Assembly: GCF_011764445.1 (NCBI RefSeq)
Contig: NZ_BLPG01000001.1
Span: 4,526,001-4,590,000 of the forward strand
Direction: 5' to 3'
Length of the DNA: 64,000 nucleotides
From: Phytohabitans rumicis
GTDB taxonomy: Bacteria; Actinomycetota; Actinomycetes; Mycobacteriales; Micromonosporaceae
The notes beneath the pieces were generated by a model. The model saw only the letters and a list, made by a program, of their open reading frames with translations. It searched no databases and was not told where the DNA came from. A program made the translations under genes and the position numbers. Of this stretch, positions 53,307 through 62,107 are shown piece after piece. Position 1 is the stretch's first letter. Every line of letters starts with the position of its first letter.

Positions 53307-54452
53307 ATGAGGGACGCTGTCATCGTCGGCGCGGTGCGTACTCCCGTCGGAAAGCGCAAGGGCGGCCTAGCCGCCGTCCATCCGGTCGACCTGTCGGCGC
53401 ACGTGCTGCGGGCCCTGGCCGAGCGCACCGGGCTCGACCCGGCCGACGTCGAGGACGTCGTGTGGGGCTGCGTGTCCCAGGTCGGCGAGCAGTCGTGGAA
53501 CGTCGGCCGCAACGCCGTACTCGGCGCGGGCTGGCCGGAGTCGGTGCCCGGCACCACGCTCGACCGGCAGTGCGGCTCCAGCCAGCAGGCGGTGCACTTC
53601 GCCGCCGCGACCGTGCTGTCCGGGCAGGCCGACCTGGTGGTGGCCGGCGGGGTCGAGTCGATGACGCGGGTGCCGATGGGGTCGAGCGCGGCCGGCCAGT
53701 GGCCGTTCGGCGACGGGATCCGCGAGCGCTACGGCGACGATGGCTTCAGCCAGGGCGTCGGCGCGGAGATGGTCGCGGCGCGGTGGGGCTTCACCCGCGG
53801 GCAGCTCGACGAGTACTCGCTGGCCAGCCACCAGAAGGCGGCGGCCGCGCAGGACGCCGGCGCGTTCAAGCGGGAGATCGCCGCGGTTGGCAGCCAGCAG
53901 GGTGGCCCGGTCGACGCCGACGAGGGCATCCGCCGCGACACCTCGCTGGAAAAGCTGGGCGAGCTCGCCACGCCGTTCAAGACGGACGGGGTGGTCACCG
54001 CGGGGTCCGCGTCGCAGATCTCCGACGGCGCCGCGGCGCTCGCGATCACGACGTCCGACTGGGCACGCGAGCACGGCCTGCGGCCGCTCGCGCGCATCCA
54101 CACCGCCGTGGTCGCGGCCGACGATCCGGTGATCATGCTGACCGCGCCCATCCCGGCCACCGCGAAGGCGCTGCGCCGTGCGGGGCTGGGCATCGAGGAG
54201 ATCGGCGTGTACGAGGTGAACGAGGCGTTCGCCCCGGTACCGCTCGCCTGGTTGGCGGAGACCGAGGCCGACCCGGAGCGGCTCAACCCGCGTGGTGGCG
54301 CGATCGCGCTGGGGCACCCGCTCGGCGGCTCCGGCGCCCGGATCATGACCACGATGCTGCATCACATGCGGGACAACGACATCCGGTACGGGTTGCAGAC
54401 CATGTGTGAGGGCGGCGGGATGGCCAATGCCACCATCCTGGAATTGCTGTAG
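53307..54452 (+). CDS. thiolase (acetyl-CoA C-acyltransferase)
   Basis: 381 residues. The acyl-accepting Cys89 is in TTLDRQCGSSQQAVHFAAA. Other landmarks are VAGGVESMTRVPMGS, the His of ALGHPLGGSGAR, and the second Cys in TMCEGGGMANATILEL. It catalyses thiolytic cleavage or condensation of acyl-CoA. ATG 53307 is the clear domain start. No other beta-oxidation gene is adjacent. Confidence 0.94.
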   Translation: MRDAVIVGAVRTPVGKRKGGLAAVHPVDLSAHVLRALAERTGLDPADVEDVVWGCVSQVGEQSWNVGRNAVLGAGWPESVPGTTLDRQCGSSQQAVHFAAATVLSGQADLVVAGGVESMTRVPMGSSAAGQWPFGDGIRERYGDDGFSQGVGAEMVAARWGFTRGQLDEYSLASHQKAAAAQDAGAFKREIAAVGSQQGGPVDADEGIRRDTSLEKLGELATPFKTDGVVTAGSASQISDGAAALAITTSDWAREHGLRPLARIHTAVVAADDPVIMLTAPIPATAKALRRAGLGIEEIGVYEVNEAFAPVPLAWLAETEADPERLNPRGGAIALGHPLGGSGARIMTTMLHHMRDNDIRYGLQTMCEGGGMANATILELL

Positions 54453-54511
54453 ATCAGTGGAACTTCCGGTTTAACCCGCGACAAAATTCATTAGCACATC
54501 GTTAACGGAGC

Positions 54512-54994
54512 ATGGACGTCTTCTCCCGAACGTTCTTGCCCGCCGCCGCCGAAGCCGGCGTGGCCATCCCGACCGTGAGCCGCCACATGCCCGTTTTCCG
54601 GCGCTGTGTGGAGTCCGACGACGCGACCGTGCTGGTGACCCGCTGCCTGCGTCCGGACCGGCCCATGCAGGGTGAGTTCATGCTCCTGCTGACGTACCGC
54701 CGGCTCGTGGTGACGCAAGAGACCCGCGTGTTGCACCGGCTGCGGCTGCACCTCAACACCGAGCTCCGGCACCTCAGCAACGTCACGTGGAACCCCGACC
54801 CTCGGCTGTCCGCGGTCGAACTGGCCGCCACCGCCATCGACGGGGTTCGTGAGCGGTTCTGGATCAGGACCGGTCACTCGAAGCAGGTCTGGCACCTGGA
54901 CGCGCTACTCAGCCACGCATTCCGTCCCCGTCTGGTGGCCCAGCGCGCCCAGCAGGCATCCCGCGTTCAAACGCCCGTGCCGGCTGCCGCCTGA
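54512..54994 (+). CDS. conserved hypothetical protein, possibly PH-like
   Basis: 160 residues without membrane segments. The middle looks like a beta sandwich (FMLLLTYRRLVVTQETRVLH, LHLNTELRHLSNVTWNPDPR) and the end is Ala/Gln-rich. A PH-like domain is possible but I cannot confirm a family. A nested inverted repeat follows the stop. Confidence 0.65.
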   Translation: MDVFSRTFLPAAAEAGVAIPTVSRHMPVFRRCVESDDATVLVTRCLRPDRPMQGEFMLLLTYRRLVVTQETRVLHRLRLHLNTELRHLSNVTWNPDPRLSAVELAATAIDGVRERFWIRTGHSKQVWHLDALLSHAFRPRLVAQRAQQASRVQTPVPAAA

Positions 54995-55084
54995 TGAACC
55001 TTTTTCAACCGGACAGCGCGGCACTTGCGCCCCGATCCTCCCCTGCGGCCACGACGGACCGCAGGGGAGGTTGAAAAAGGTTCA
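54995..55084. terminator. nested inverted repeats downstream of the hypothetical gene
   Basis: Outer pair TGAACCTTTTTCAACC (54995-55010) and GGTTGAAAAAGGTTCA (55069-55084) is perfect over 16 bp. It encloses an inner 12-bp stem CCTCCCCTGCGG / CCGCAGGGGAGG (55037-55070) with a 10-base loop. The two stems share the GG at 55069-55070. Either structure could terminate transcription before the two-component operon at 55167. Confidence 0.6.
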
Positions 55085-55166
55085 CTAGTTGGGGCGTCCC
55101 ACTCTCCCCGTATGGGGCGCCCCGACCCTTACCTCCCTCGAACACTGTGTTGCCGCCCAGTCCTAG

Positions 55167-55856
55167 ATGATGGTCGGCGTGAGCCAAAACGGCCTGGTCC
55201 TCGTCGTGGAAGACGAGCGCTCGATCGCCGACCTGGTCAGGATGTACCTGACCCGGGACGGCTTCGGCGTGCACGTCGAGCACGACGGCACGGCGGGTCT
55301 CGCGGCCGCCCGGCGCCTTCGACCGGTCGCCTGCGTCCTCGACATCGCCCTGCCCGGCATGGACGGGACGGAGATCTGCCGGCGGATGCGGGACGGCGGC
55401 GACTGGACGCCGGTCATCTTCCTGACCGCCCGCGACGACGAGGTCGACCGCATCGTGGGCCTCGAACTGGGCGCCGACGACTACGTGACCAAGCCGTTCA
55501 GCCCGCGCGAACTGGTCGCCCGGGTCCGCGCGGTGCTCCGCCGCACGGCCGGTACGCCGGCGGGCCGGCCACTTTCCGTCGGTCCCATCACGCTCGACCC
55601 GGAACGCCGTACGGTGACCGTCGAGGGCGCGCCGGTGCTGCTCACTTCCACCGAGTTCGACCTGCTGGCGCACCTGATGGGCCGGCCCGGCCGGGTGTTC
55701 ACGCGGGAGGAACTGCTGGCCAGCGTCTGGGGGTACGCCGCGCACACCGGCACCCGTACCGTCGACGTGCACGTGGCTCAGGTGCGGGGCAAGCTGGGCG
55801 CCGGCGCGGCCGTACTGCGGACCCACCGGGGCGTCGGGTACGCGGCCGATGGCTGA
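55167..55856 (+). CDS. OmpR/PhoB-type response regulator
   Basis: 229 residues. Receiver: LVVEDERSIADLVRMYLTRD, Asp in LDIALPGMDG, Lys in YVTKPFSPRELVARV. DNA-binding winged helix: STEFDLLAHLMGRPGRVFTR, TVDVHVAQVRGKLG and VGYAADG. It overlaps the following kinase gene by eight bases. Confidence 0.94.
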   Translation: MMVGVSQNGLVLVVEDERSIADLVRMYLTRDGFGVHVEHDGTAGLAAARRLRPVACVLDIALPGMDGTEICRRMRDGGDWTPVIFLTARDDEVDRIVGLELGADDYVTKPFSPRELVARVRAVLRRTAGTPAGRPLSVGPITLDPERRTVTVEGAPVLLTSTEFDLLAHLMGRPGRVFTREELLASVWGYAAHTGTRTVDVHVAQVRGKLGAGAAVLRTHRGVGYAADG

Positions 55857-57263
55857 CCGCCGTGACCTGACCGTCCTGCTGCCCGTGGTGCCGCGGCAAC
55901 GGCTCGGCCGTACCCTGACCGCCCGCGCGGTCCTGTCCGGATGTGCGGTGGCTGTGGTGTCGGTGCTGGTCACCGCACTGATCGGGCTCCCGATCGCGGC
56001 GCGTGCCGTGGAACGGGAGGCGCGCGAGTCGCTCACCGCGCAGGCCCAGTTGGCCGCCAACCTGCTCCGCCCGCGCCTCGACCGGGGGCGCACGGCCGAC
56101 GAGGAGCGGATCATCCGGCAGATGCAGACGCGGGAGGTCACCGCGTACCTGATCCGGCACGGCGAGGCGGACCGCCCGGGGCTGCCGGCACAGGTGATCC
56201 GCCGGATCGCCGCCGGGCAGGACTTCGCCGGCCGCCGCCTCGTGTCCGGTCGACCGTCCATTGTGGTCGGCCGCGCGCTCCCGGACGGGAACGGCGTCGT
56301 GCTGGCCACCCCGGCCACTTCGGGGCTGTGGCGGCAGGTCCTGCGTACCCTCTGGCTGCCGCTGCTGGCCGGCCTCGCCGCCGGGGTCGGCGCGGGCGCC
56401 CTGCTGGCCCGGCGGCTGGCCCGGCCGATCCGCAACGCGGCGACCGCGGCCGCCCGGCTGCGCGCCGGCGACCGCAAGGTCCGCGTGCCGGTCGAATCAC
56501 CGCAGGAGGCCGCCGACCTCGCGTACGCGCTGAACGACCTGGCCGCCGCCCTGGCCACCAGCGAGGGCCGGCAGCGGGAGTTCCTGCTGTCCGTCTCGCA
56601 CGAGTTGCGCACCCCGCTGACGGCCATCCGCGGGTACGCCGAAGCGCTCGCCGACGGGGTGGTGGCCGCCGGGGGTGCGCAGCGGGCCGGCCAGACCATG
56701 CTGGCCGAGGCCGAACACCTCGACCGGCTGGTCAGCGACCTGCTCGCGCTGGCCCGGCTCGAGGCGGCCGACTTCCCCTCGTACCGGCCCGGATCGACCT
56801 CGCCACGCTGGTCCGGGACGCCGCCGAGGCGTGGGGCGGCCGGTGCGCCACCGCCGGCGTGGTGCTGCGGGTCTCGCTGCCCGCCGAGGGGCAGATCCCC
56901 GCGTTCACCGATCCCGGGCGCATCCGGCAGGTGGTCGACGGCCTCCTGGAGAACGCCCTGCGGATCCTGCCGTCGGGCGCGCCGCTGGTGCTCGCGGCGT
57001 GGGCACAGCCCGACGCCGCCGTGCTCGAGGTCCGCGACGGCGGACCCGGCCTCACCGACGAGGACCTGGCCGTCGCGTTCGAGCGCGGCGCGCTCCGGCA
57101 GCGCTACGAGGGGGTACGCAAGGTGGGCAGCGGCCTCGGCCTGGCGCTCGCCGCCGGGCTGGTACGCCGGCTGGGCGGCACGATCGAGGCCGGCCACGCA
57201 CCCGAGGGCGGCGCCCGATTCACGGTCACGTTGCCTTCTTACGAGACCCGTACATCGGCTTGA
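55849..57263 (+). CDS. membrane sensor histidine kinase, apparent 1-base frameshift
   Basis: 471 residues when corrected. Two membrane helices flank an external sensor of about 120 residues; then HAMP (PIRNAATAAARLRAGDRKVR), HisKA with His in SVSHELRTPLTAIRGYAE, and HATPase (VDGLLENALRILPSG, VRDGGPGLTDEDL, GSGLGLALAAGLVRRLG). At the C run 56775-56778 the sequenced frame leaves the HATPase coding frame. One more C restores DFPLVPARIDLATLVRDAAE. Without it the protein would lose the whole ATP-binding domain. Confidence 0.88.
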
Positions 57264-57298
57264 CCGATTCCTCGCCCGCATGGCCGAGCCTGAGACGC

Positions 57299-57787
57299 AT
57301 GAGACGCATCGGAGTTGTCGTAGGTATCGCGGTACTGGGCCTGGCGCTCGCCGGCTGCGGGGGCGTACCGGCACCCTTGGACCTGGGTGTGGACGGGCAG
57401 GCGCTGGCCGTCGCGGGTTTCGAGCAGGCGGACCCGGCGCCGTCGTCTTCTCCCTCCGTCAACGAGCGGCGGGAGCGCCGCAAGGACAGGGCCCTGCTGC
57501 GCAAGAACGTCCTGCACGGCGAGGTGGTCGTGCAGACCAAGGACGGCGGCACGACGACGGTGGCCGTCCAGCGCGGCGAGGTGACCGCGATCGACGACTC
57601 CTCGGTGACCGTGAAGTCCACCGACGGCTACACCGCGACGTGGACGTTCGGCGACAAGCTGCGGGTGGTCGAGCGCCGCAATACGGTCCAGCCGAGCGAC
57701 ATCACGCCCGGCACGCAGGTCGGCGTCGCGGGCGCCAAGGACGGCGACAAGTACGTCGCCCGCCTGATCCTCGTCCCGCTCCGCTGA
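57299..57787 (+). CDS. putative secreted lipoprotein
   Basis: 162 residues. Signal peptide with lipobox LALAGC, a Pro/Ser/charged linker, then strands (GEVVVQTKDGGTTTVAVQRG, EVTAIDDSSVTVKSTDG, WTFGDKLRVVERR). This resembles small extracellular beta-barrel domains of the DUF5666 type, though I am not sure. It follows the kinase by 35 bp and may be cotranscribed with it. A perfect hairpin follows. Confidence 0.8.
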   Translation: MRRIGVVVGIAVLGLALAGCGGVPAPLDLGVDGQALAVAGFEQADPAPSSSPSVNERRERRKDRALLRKNVLHGEVVVQTKDGGTTTVAVQRGEVTAIDDSSVTVKSTDGYTATWTFGDKLRVVERRNTVQPSDITPGTQVGVAGAKDGDKYVARLILVPLR

Positions 57788-57793
57788 GGTGCA

Positions 57794-57841
57794 AGGAAGG
57801 GCACCTTGTTATCGCTTTTTGCATAACAAGGTGCCCTTCCT
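57794..57841. repeat. hairpin repeat element, copy 2 (terminator)
   Basis: Perfect 19-bp inverted repeat, AGGAAGGGCACCTTGTTAT / ATAACAAGGTGCCCTTCCT, with loop CGCTTTTTGC. Sister copy at 7299-7345. It lies between convergent genes (lipoprotein and GT39-like), as expected for a bidirectional terminator. Confidence 0.85.
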
Positions 57842-57852
57842 AACAGCTCAGC

Positions 57853-59745
57853 TCAGGGCAGCGCGTAGCCCGCGTAGCCGTTCCACTCCAGGCGCCAGCC
57901 GTCGGGGACCAGGCGGTCGCAGGCCGCGCGGTCGCCGGTGCACACGATCGCGTCCACGGAGGCCGGGTCCGCGGGCGGGTGCTTGGGCAGGACGGATTGC
58001 AGCGCCACGAGGTCCCGGTCGCCCAGGAGCAGCCACCACGGGTACTCCCAGTTGTCGTTCTGCTCCACGATCCCGATCCGCTGGGCGCCGGCCGCCGTCA
58101 CCTTGTCGGCCGCCCAGCGGAACTCGTCCGCCCAGGCCGGCCGGCGCAGGAACCGGGTGTCCCAGCCGTCCGTGGTCAGCAGCGAGCCGGTGCCGACCAG
58201 CCGCCGCGGAAAGCCGTACGACACGGCGAGCAGCCCGGCCAACGCCGACGTGGCGAGCACGGCCACCACGGCGAGCGTGGCGAGCGAGCGCGCACGAGAG
58301 CGGGACAGCACCCGCTCCAGCCACAGTCCGGCCAGCGGGGCGGCCAGGACCAGCGCGTACACCAGGAGCCGGTTGCCCCACGGCTGCCACTTGATCATGG
58401 CGGAGTGCAGGATCACGCACGCGGCGCACGCGGCGGCGTACGCCCGTACGCGGGGCTTGGGTGGCCTCGCCAAGGCGAGCACCCCGCCGATCAGCACCAG
58501 CGCCCCGGCCAGCGGAAACGAGACCCGGTCCTCGTCCGGGTACCAGGCCCGCACCGGAAACTCCGTACGTCCGAAGGTGGTCGCCCGGTCCTGCGGGTCC
58601 ACACCGATCAGGTCCGCGAACCCGGTGATCGCGGCGGCGCTGGCGGATCGCAGCGGGGCGATCGGGGTGTCCAGCGCGGTCTGTCCGATCCGCAGGCCGT
58701 TGACGAGCACCGAGCCCGGGTCGTGGCGCTGCATGGGGACCGAGTCCCGCAGCCGCGGCGGGCCGAGCGGGTGCCCGAACTCGTCGTACACCCGGAGCAG
58801 GAACGGACCCGCGAACGCCGCCGCGACGAGGACGACGCCCAGTGAGGCCGCGACCGTACGCCAGCGCGCCAGCCGGAGCTGTGCGACGCCCCACAGCACC
58901 AGCATCGGCCCGGCGCCGATGAGGCCGCTCGTCTTGGTGATCGCGGTGAGGCCGGTGGCGGCGCCCAGGGCCAGCACCGACGCCGGCGTGGCCCGGCGGG
59001 AGAGCCCGTCCAGGGCCAGCGTGGCCACGCATCCGGCCCATGCCGCCACGACCAGGTCGGTCTGGGTGCTGGTCGCCTGGAGCGCGACCATCGGCGTGGT
59101 GCCGACCACGAACGCGGTCACGAGCTGCGCCCGCCGGCCCCCGCCCAGCTGCGCGGCGATCCGGGTCGCCACCACCAGGCAGCCGACCCCGGCCGCCCAT
59201 TGGACCAGGTTGTACAGGCCGTCCCCGCCGGTCAGCAGGCGCAGGTGCAGCAGCAGGTACTCGGCGCCGGGCGGGATCGTCACCTGCCGGTGGATCGCCG
59301 TCGGCCAGAAGTCCAGCGAGCCCTGGGCGGCCCAGTGCTCCACCTTCGGCAGGTGGTACGTCTGCGAGTCGAAATTGTTGGGCTCGGCGAGCAGCGCGAT
59401 GACCAGGTCGACCAGCACGAGCCCGCCGACGGTGCCGGCCAGTGCCCACTCCGCGCGGGTCAGGGCTGGCCGCCCGAACGCCAGCGGAGCACGCCGCCGC
59501 CACGCCAGCACCACCGCCGCCAGCAGCCCGACCAGCCACGCCAGCGCCAGGGCCGGCGCGGTGAGCGCGTCGAACGCGCCCAGGACCTCCACGCTGAGCA
59601 CCGCGTACCCGCCGACCACCAGGGCCGCCCGGACCGCGGCCAGCCGCCGCGGCGCCACCACCTCGGCACTCGGACGGAGGGCGTACGCGATCGCGGCGAA
59701 CGCGAGGGGCGGCGCCGCCACGAGCGGCGCCCAAGCTGCCGGCAT
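57853..59745 (-). CDS. GT39-like polytopic membrane glycosyltransferase
   Basis: 630 residues with about 12 membrane helices. An early external loop carries an acidic motif (PNNFDSQTYHLPKVEHW) similar to the metal-binding DD/DE of GT-C enzymes, and FWPTAIHRQVTIPPGAEYLL follows. The C-terminal soluble part ends WRLEWNGYAGYALP. Such proteins use polyprenyl-phosphate sugars. A GT2 gene (dolichol-P-mannose-synthase-like) lies just upstream and divergent, a sensible partner. Confidence 0.85.
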   Translation of the reverse strand: MPAAWAPLVAAPPLAFAAIAYALRPSAEVVAPRRLAAVRAALVVGGYAVLSVEVLGAFDALTAPALALAWLVGLLAAVVLAWRRRAPLAFGRPALTRAEWALAGTVGGLVLVDLVIALLAEPNNFDSQTYHLPKVEHWAAQGSLDFWPTAIHRQVTIPPGAEYLLLHLRLLTGGDGLYNLVQWAAGVGCLVVATRIAAQLGGGRRAQLVTAFVVGTTPMVALQATSTQTDLVVAAWAGCVATLALDGLSRRATPASVLALGAATGLTAITKTSGLIGAGPMLVLWGVAQLRLARWRTVAASLGVVLVAAAFAGPFLLRVYDEFGHPLGPPRLRDSVPMQRHDPGSVLVNGLRIGQTALDTPIAPLRSASAAAITGFADLIGVDPQDRATTFGRTEFPVRAWYPDEDRVSFPLAGALVLIGGVLALARPPKPRVRAYAAACAACVILHSAMIKWQPWGNRLLVYALVLAAPLAGLWLERVLSRSRARSLATLAVVAVLATSALAGLLAVSYGFPRRLVGTGSLLTTDGWDTRFLRRPAWADEFRWAADKVTAAGAQRIGIVEQNDNWEYPWWLLLGDRDLVALQSVLPKHPPADPASVDAIVCTGDRAACDRLVPDGWRLEWNGYAGYALP

Positions 59746-59831
59746 GCGCCGAAGTAAACATCATGAAAACTGTCGCTTGCCGGCAGCCCGGCCGCCGCGC
59801 CGGGCGGCGCGGCCGATTAGGCTGACTTCCC

Positions 59832-60533
59832 GTGAAGCTTTCGATCCTTATGCCGGTCTACAACGAGGAGGAACGCATCGCGGACGCCTTGAAGCAGGCG
59901 CTCGCGGTCGACTACCCCTGCGAGATCGAGATGGTCGTCGTCGACGACGGTAGCCGGGACGGCACGGCGGAGGTGCTGGGCCGGCTCGACGATGCGCGGG
60001 TGCGGGTGATCACGCACAAGCGCAACGCCGGCAAGGGCGCGGCCATCAAGACGGCCGTCGACAACGCCGAGGGCGAGTACATGGTGATCCTCGACGCCGA
60101 CCTGGAGTACGACCCGCAGGACATCCCGAAGCTGCTCGCCCCCGTGCTCGACGGCCGGGCCCAGGTGGTCTACGGCAACCGCACGTTCGGCAGCCACAGC
60201 GCCTACAGCTTCTGGTACGTGATGGGTAACCGGGCCGTCACCACCGCCGCCAACGTGCTCTTCAACTCGTACATCGGCGACCTGGAGACCTGCTTCAAGC
60301 TGCTGCCGGTGGCCCTCTACCGCTCGCTCGACGTGCGCTCCCGCGGGTTCGGCATGGAGGCCGAGGTCACCGGCAAGCTGCTGCGCCGCCGCATCCGGCC
60401 GTACGAGGTGCCGATCAGCTACCGCGCCCGCGGCCGGGAAGAGGGCAAGAAGATCACCTGGAAGGACGGTGTCGAGGCCCTCTGGATCCTCGGCCGCGAG
60501 CGTGCCCGCCGGCCTACCCCAGGAAAGCGCTGA
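59832..60533 (+). CDS. glycosyltransferase family 2
   Basis: 233 residues. GT-A fold: KLSILMPVYNEEERIADALK, VVVDDGSRDGTAEVL, KRNAGKGAAIKTAVDNAEGE, DxD-like VILDADLEYDPQDIPK, and RGFGMEAEVTGKLLRR. Resembles polyprenyl-phosphate glucosyl/mannosyl synthases. No membrane segment. GTG 59832 start. It ends inside the 3' end of the convergent transketolase gene (20 bp overlap). Confidence 0.92.
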   Translation: MKLSILMPVYNEEERIADALKQALAVDYPCEIEMVVVDDGSRDGTAEVLGRLDDARVRVITHKRNAGKGAAIKTAVDNAEGEYMVILDADLEYDPQDIPKLLAPVLDGRAQVVYGNRTFGSHSAYSFWYVMGNRAVTTAANVLFNSYIGDLETCFKLLPVALYRSLDVRSRGFGMEAEVTGKLLRRRIRPYEVPISYRARGREEGKKITWKDGVEALWILGRERARRPTPGKR

Positions 60534-61383
60534 TCGACTCGCGCACCCCCGCCGCGTCCAGCCCGTGCCACCGCGCGTGGTCCTTCGGGCTCCCGTAGCG
60601 GTGCAGGTCCGTCCGGCCGACCCCCAGGCTCAGCAGCCGATGCGGGACGTCCCGCAGCGCGTCCGACACCACCGCGCTCGACGTGCCGGCCAGGTAGGGC
60701 TCCACCAGGACGACGTCCGCGTGCCCCAGCGCCCGCAGCCCCTTGGAGTCGAACGGCCGCGGCGTGTTCGTGTACGCCACCGTCACGTCGAGCCCTTCGG
60801 TCGCCGCCAGCGCGGTGTCCAGCATCGGCCCGACCGCCACGACCGCGGCCCGGCCACCCCGGCGCACCGTCTGCAGCCCGGCGGCGGGCCGCGCGGCCGC
60901 GTTTCGCTGGGTGGACAGCCGGATATACACGTTCTCGTCGTGCGCGGCCGCCGCCGTCAGCAACGGCCCGACCTCACCAGCATGACCGGGTACGTGAACG
61001 GTCCAGTTGCCCAGCGTGTCGAAGAGCGCCACGTCTCCGGGTGACATGTGGGTGCGGCCCGCGGTGGACCCGTCGTACGAGGCGCCGACGCTGACCAGCA
61101 CCGCGCCCACGCCCTGATGGTCCAGGTCCAGCTTGATCTGCTCGTACGCCCGGTCCACCACGAACGTCGCGTACGAGTGCACGATCGGCCGCAGCCCGGT
61201 CAGCGCGAGCCCGCCCGCCACGCCCAGCATGAGCTGCTCGCGGATGCCCACGTTGATGACCCGGTCGGGGTGCAGGCGCGCCGCCGGCTCGAACGCGGTG
61301 GCCGAGATGTCCGCCAGCACGACCGCCGTACGCGGGTCGTCGTCGAGCAGCGCCGTGGCGGCGTTCACGAAGGTGTCGCGCAT
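60514..61383 (-). CDS. transketolase, C-terminal half (split gene)
   Basis: 289 residues. Pyrimidine-binding and C-terminal domains: VINVGIREQLMLGVAGGLAL, VVLADISATAF, IRLSTQRNAAARP and VEPYLAGTSSAVV. It pairs with the separate N-terminal half encoded two bases upstream; ATG 61383 is the start. Together they form one transketolase-like (TPP) enzyme. The acceptor substrate may differ from the pentose-phosphate enzyme. Confidence 0.9.
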   Translation of the reverse strand: MRDTFVNAATALLDDDPRTAVVLADISATAFEPAARLHPDRVINVGIREQLMLGVAGGLALTGLRPIVHSYATFVVDRAYEQIKLDLDHQGVGAVLVSVGASYDGSTAGRTHMSPGDVALFDTLGNWTVHVPGHAGEVGPLLTAAAAHDENVYIRLSTQRNAAARPAAGLQTVRRGGRAAVVAVGPMLDTALAATEGLDVTVAYTNTPRPFDSKGLRALGHADVVLVEPYLAGTSSAVVSDALRDVPHRLLSLGVGRTDLHRYGSPKDHARWHGLDAAGVRESISAFLG

Positions 61384-61385
61384 CG

Positions 61386-62063
61386 TCACTCCTTGGTCTC
61401 GACTTCGGCGACGACCACGTGCGGTGCCGCGCCGGTGTGCGCCCGCAGCGCCGACTCGATGGCGTCGTGGTCGCGTCCGTCTACTGTGGATGCCGTCCAG
61501 CCGTGGAACCGGCCCGCGATCCCGCCGGGCCACCCGTGCGTGGACGACCGGTTGTCGATGACGACCGCGGTGAGACTGCCCAGCCCGGTCGCGCCGGCGT
61601 ACGCGATCGCCTCGTGGTTGGAGCCCTCGTCCAACTCGGCGTCGCCCGTCATGACGTACACGCGAGGGGTGGATAGGCCCTGGGCCCGCAGCCCCAGCGC
61701 GGTGCCCACGCCCAATCCCAGGCCGTGGCCCAGCGAGCCGGAGCCGATCTCGACGCCGGGGACGAGCAGGCGATCGGGGTGGTGGCCGAGCCGGCTGTCC
61801 GGCCCGGCGAGGTCGTCCAGCCACTCCTCGGGGAGGAAACCCTTGGCCGCCAGCACGGCGTAGTAGGCGGCCGGCCCGTGGCCCTTGGAAAGGAGGAAGC
61901 GGTCGCGGTCCGGGTCGTCCACGCGGTCGGGCGAAACCCGCAACACCCGGTCGTAAAGCACCCACAGCACATCCAGCGTCGAGTGCGCGCTCGGTGCGTG
62001 TTTCTCGTCGCCGGTGAGCCGCCGGAGCAGCTCACCCAGGTGCGTGGTCGTTGGCGCGGTCAT
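61386..62063 (-). CDS. transketolase, N-terminal half (split gene)
   Basis: 225 residues of the TPP-binding domain: DRFLLSKGHGPAAYYAVLAA, GSGSLGHGLGLGVGTALGL, and the TPP motif GDAELDEGSNHEAIAYAG. Stop is two bases before the partner start. ATG 62063 is used; 62078 would add five residues. A 20-bp palindrome lies just upstream, shared with soxR. Confidence 0.9.
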   Translation of the reverse strand: MTAPTTTHLGELLRRLTGDEKHAPSAHSTLDVLWVLYDRVLRVSPDRVDDPDRDRFLLSKGHGPAAYYAVLAAKGFLPEEWLDDLAGPDSRLGHHPDRLLVPGVEIGSGSLGHGLGLGVGTALGLRAQGLSTPRVYVMTGDAELDEGSNHEAIAYAGATGLGSLTAVVIDNRSSTHGWPGGIAGRFHGWTASTVDGRDHDAIESALRAHTGAAPHVVVAEVETKE

Positions 62064-62077
62064 ATGACTAGCCTGCA

Positions 62078-62097
62078 AGTTGAAGTGGACTTCAACT
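62078..62097. promoter_or_regulatory. candidate SoxR/MerR-type operator
   Basis: AGTTGAAGTGGACTTCAACT, two perfect 9-bp arms around a GG centre, sits in the 44-bp gap between the divergent transketolase and soxR starts. The dyad is the kind of symmetric site used by MerR-family regulators. It does not exactly match the classical CCTCAAG..CTTGAGG box, so assignment to SoxR is an inference. Confidence 0.55.
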
Positions 62098-62107
62098 CAA
62101 GGCAGAT

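Noticed and set aside
55849-57843. A 664-codon kinase-like frame extending past the lipoprotein gene
   Set aside because: Beyond 56778 it is out of frame with the HATPase domain and with the lipoprotein at 57299.
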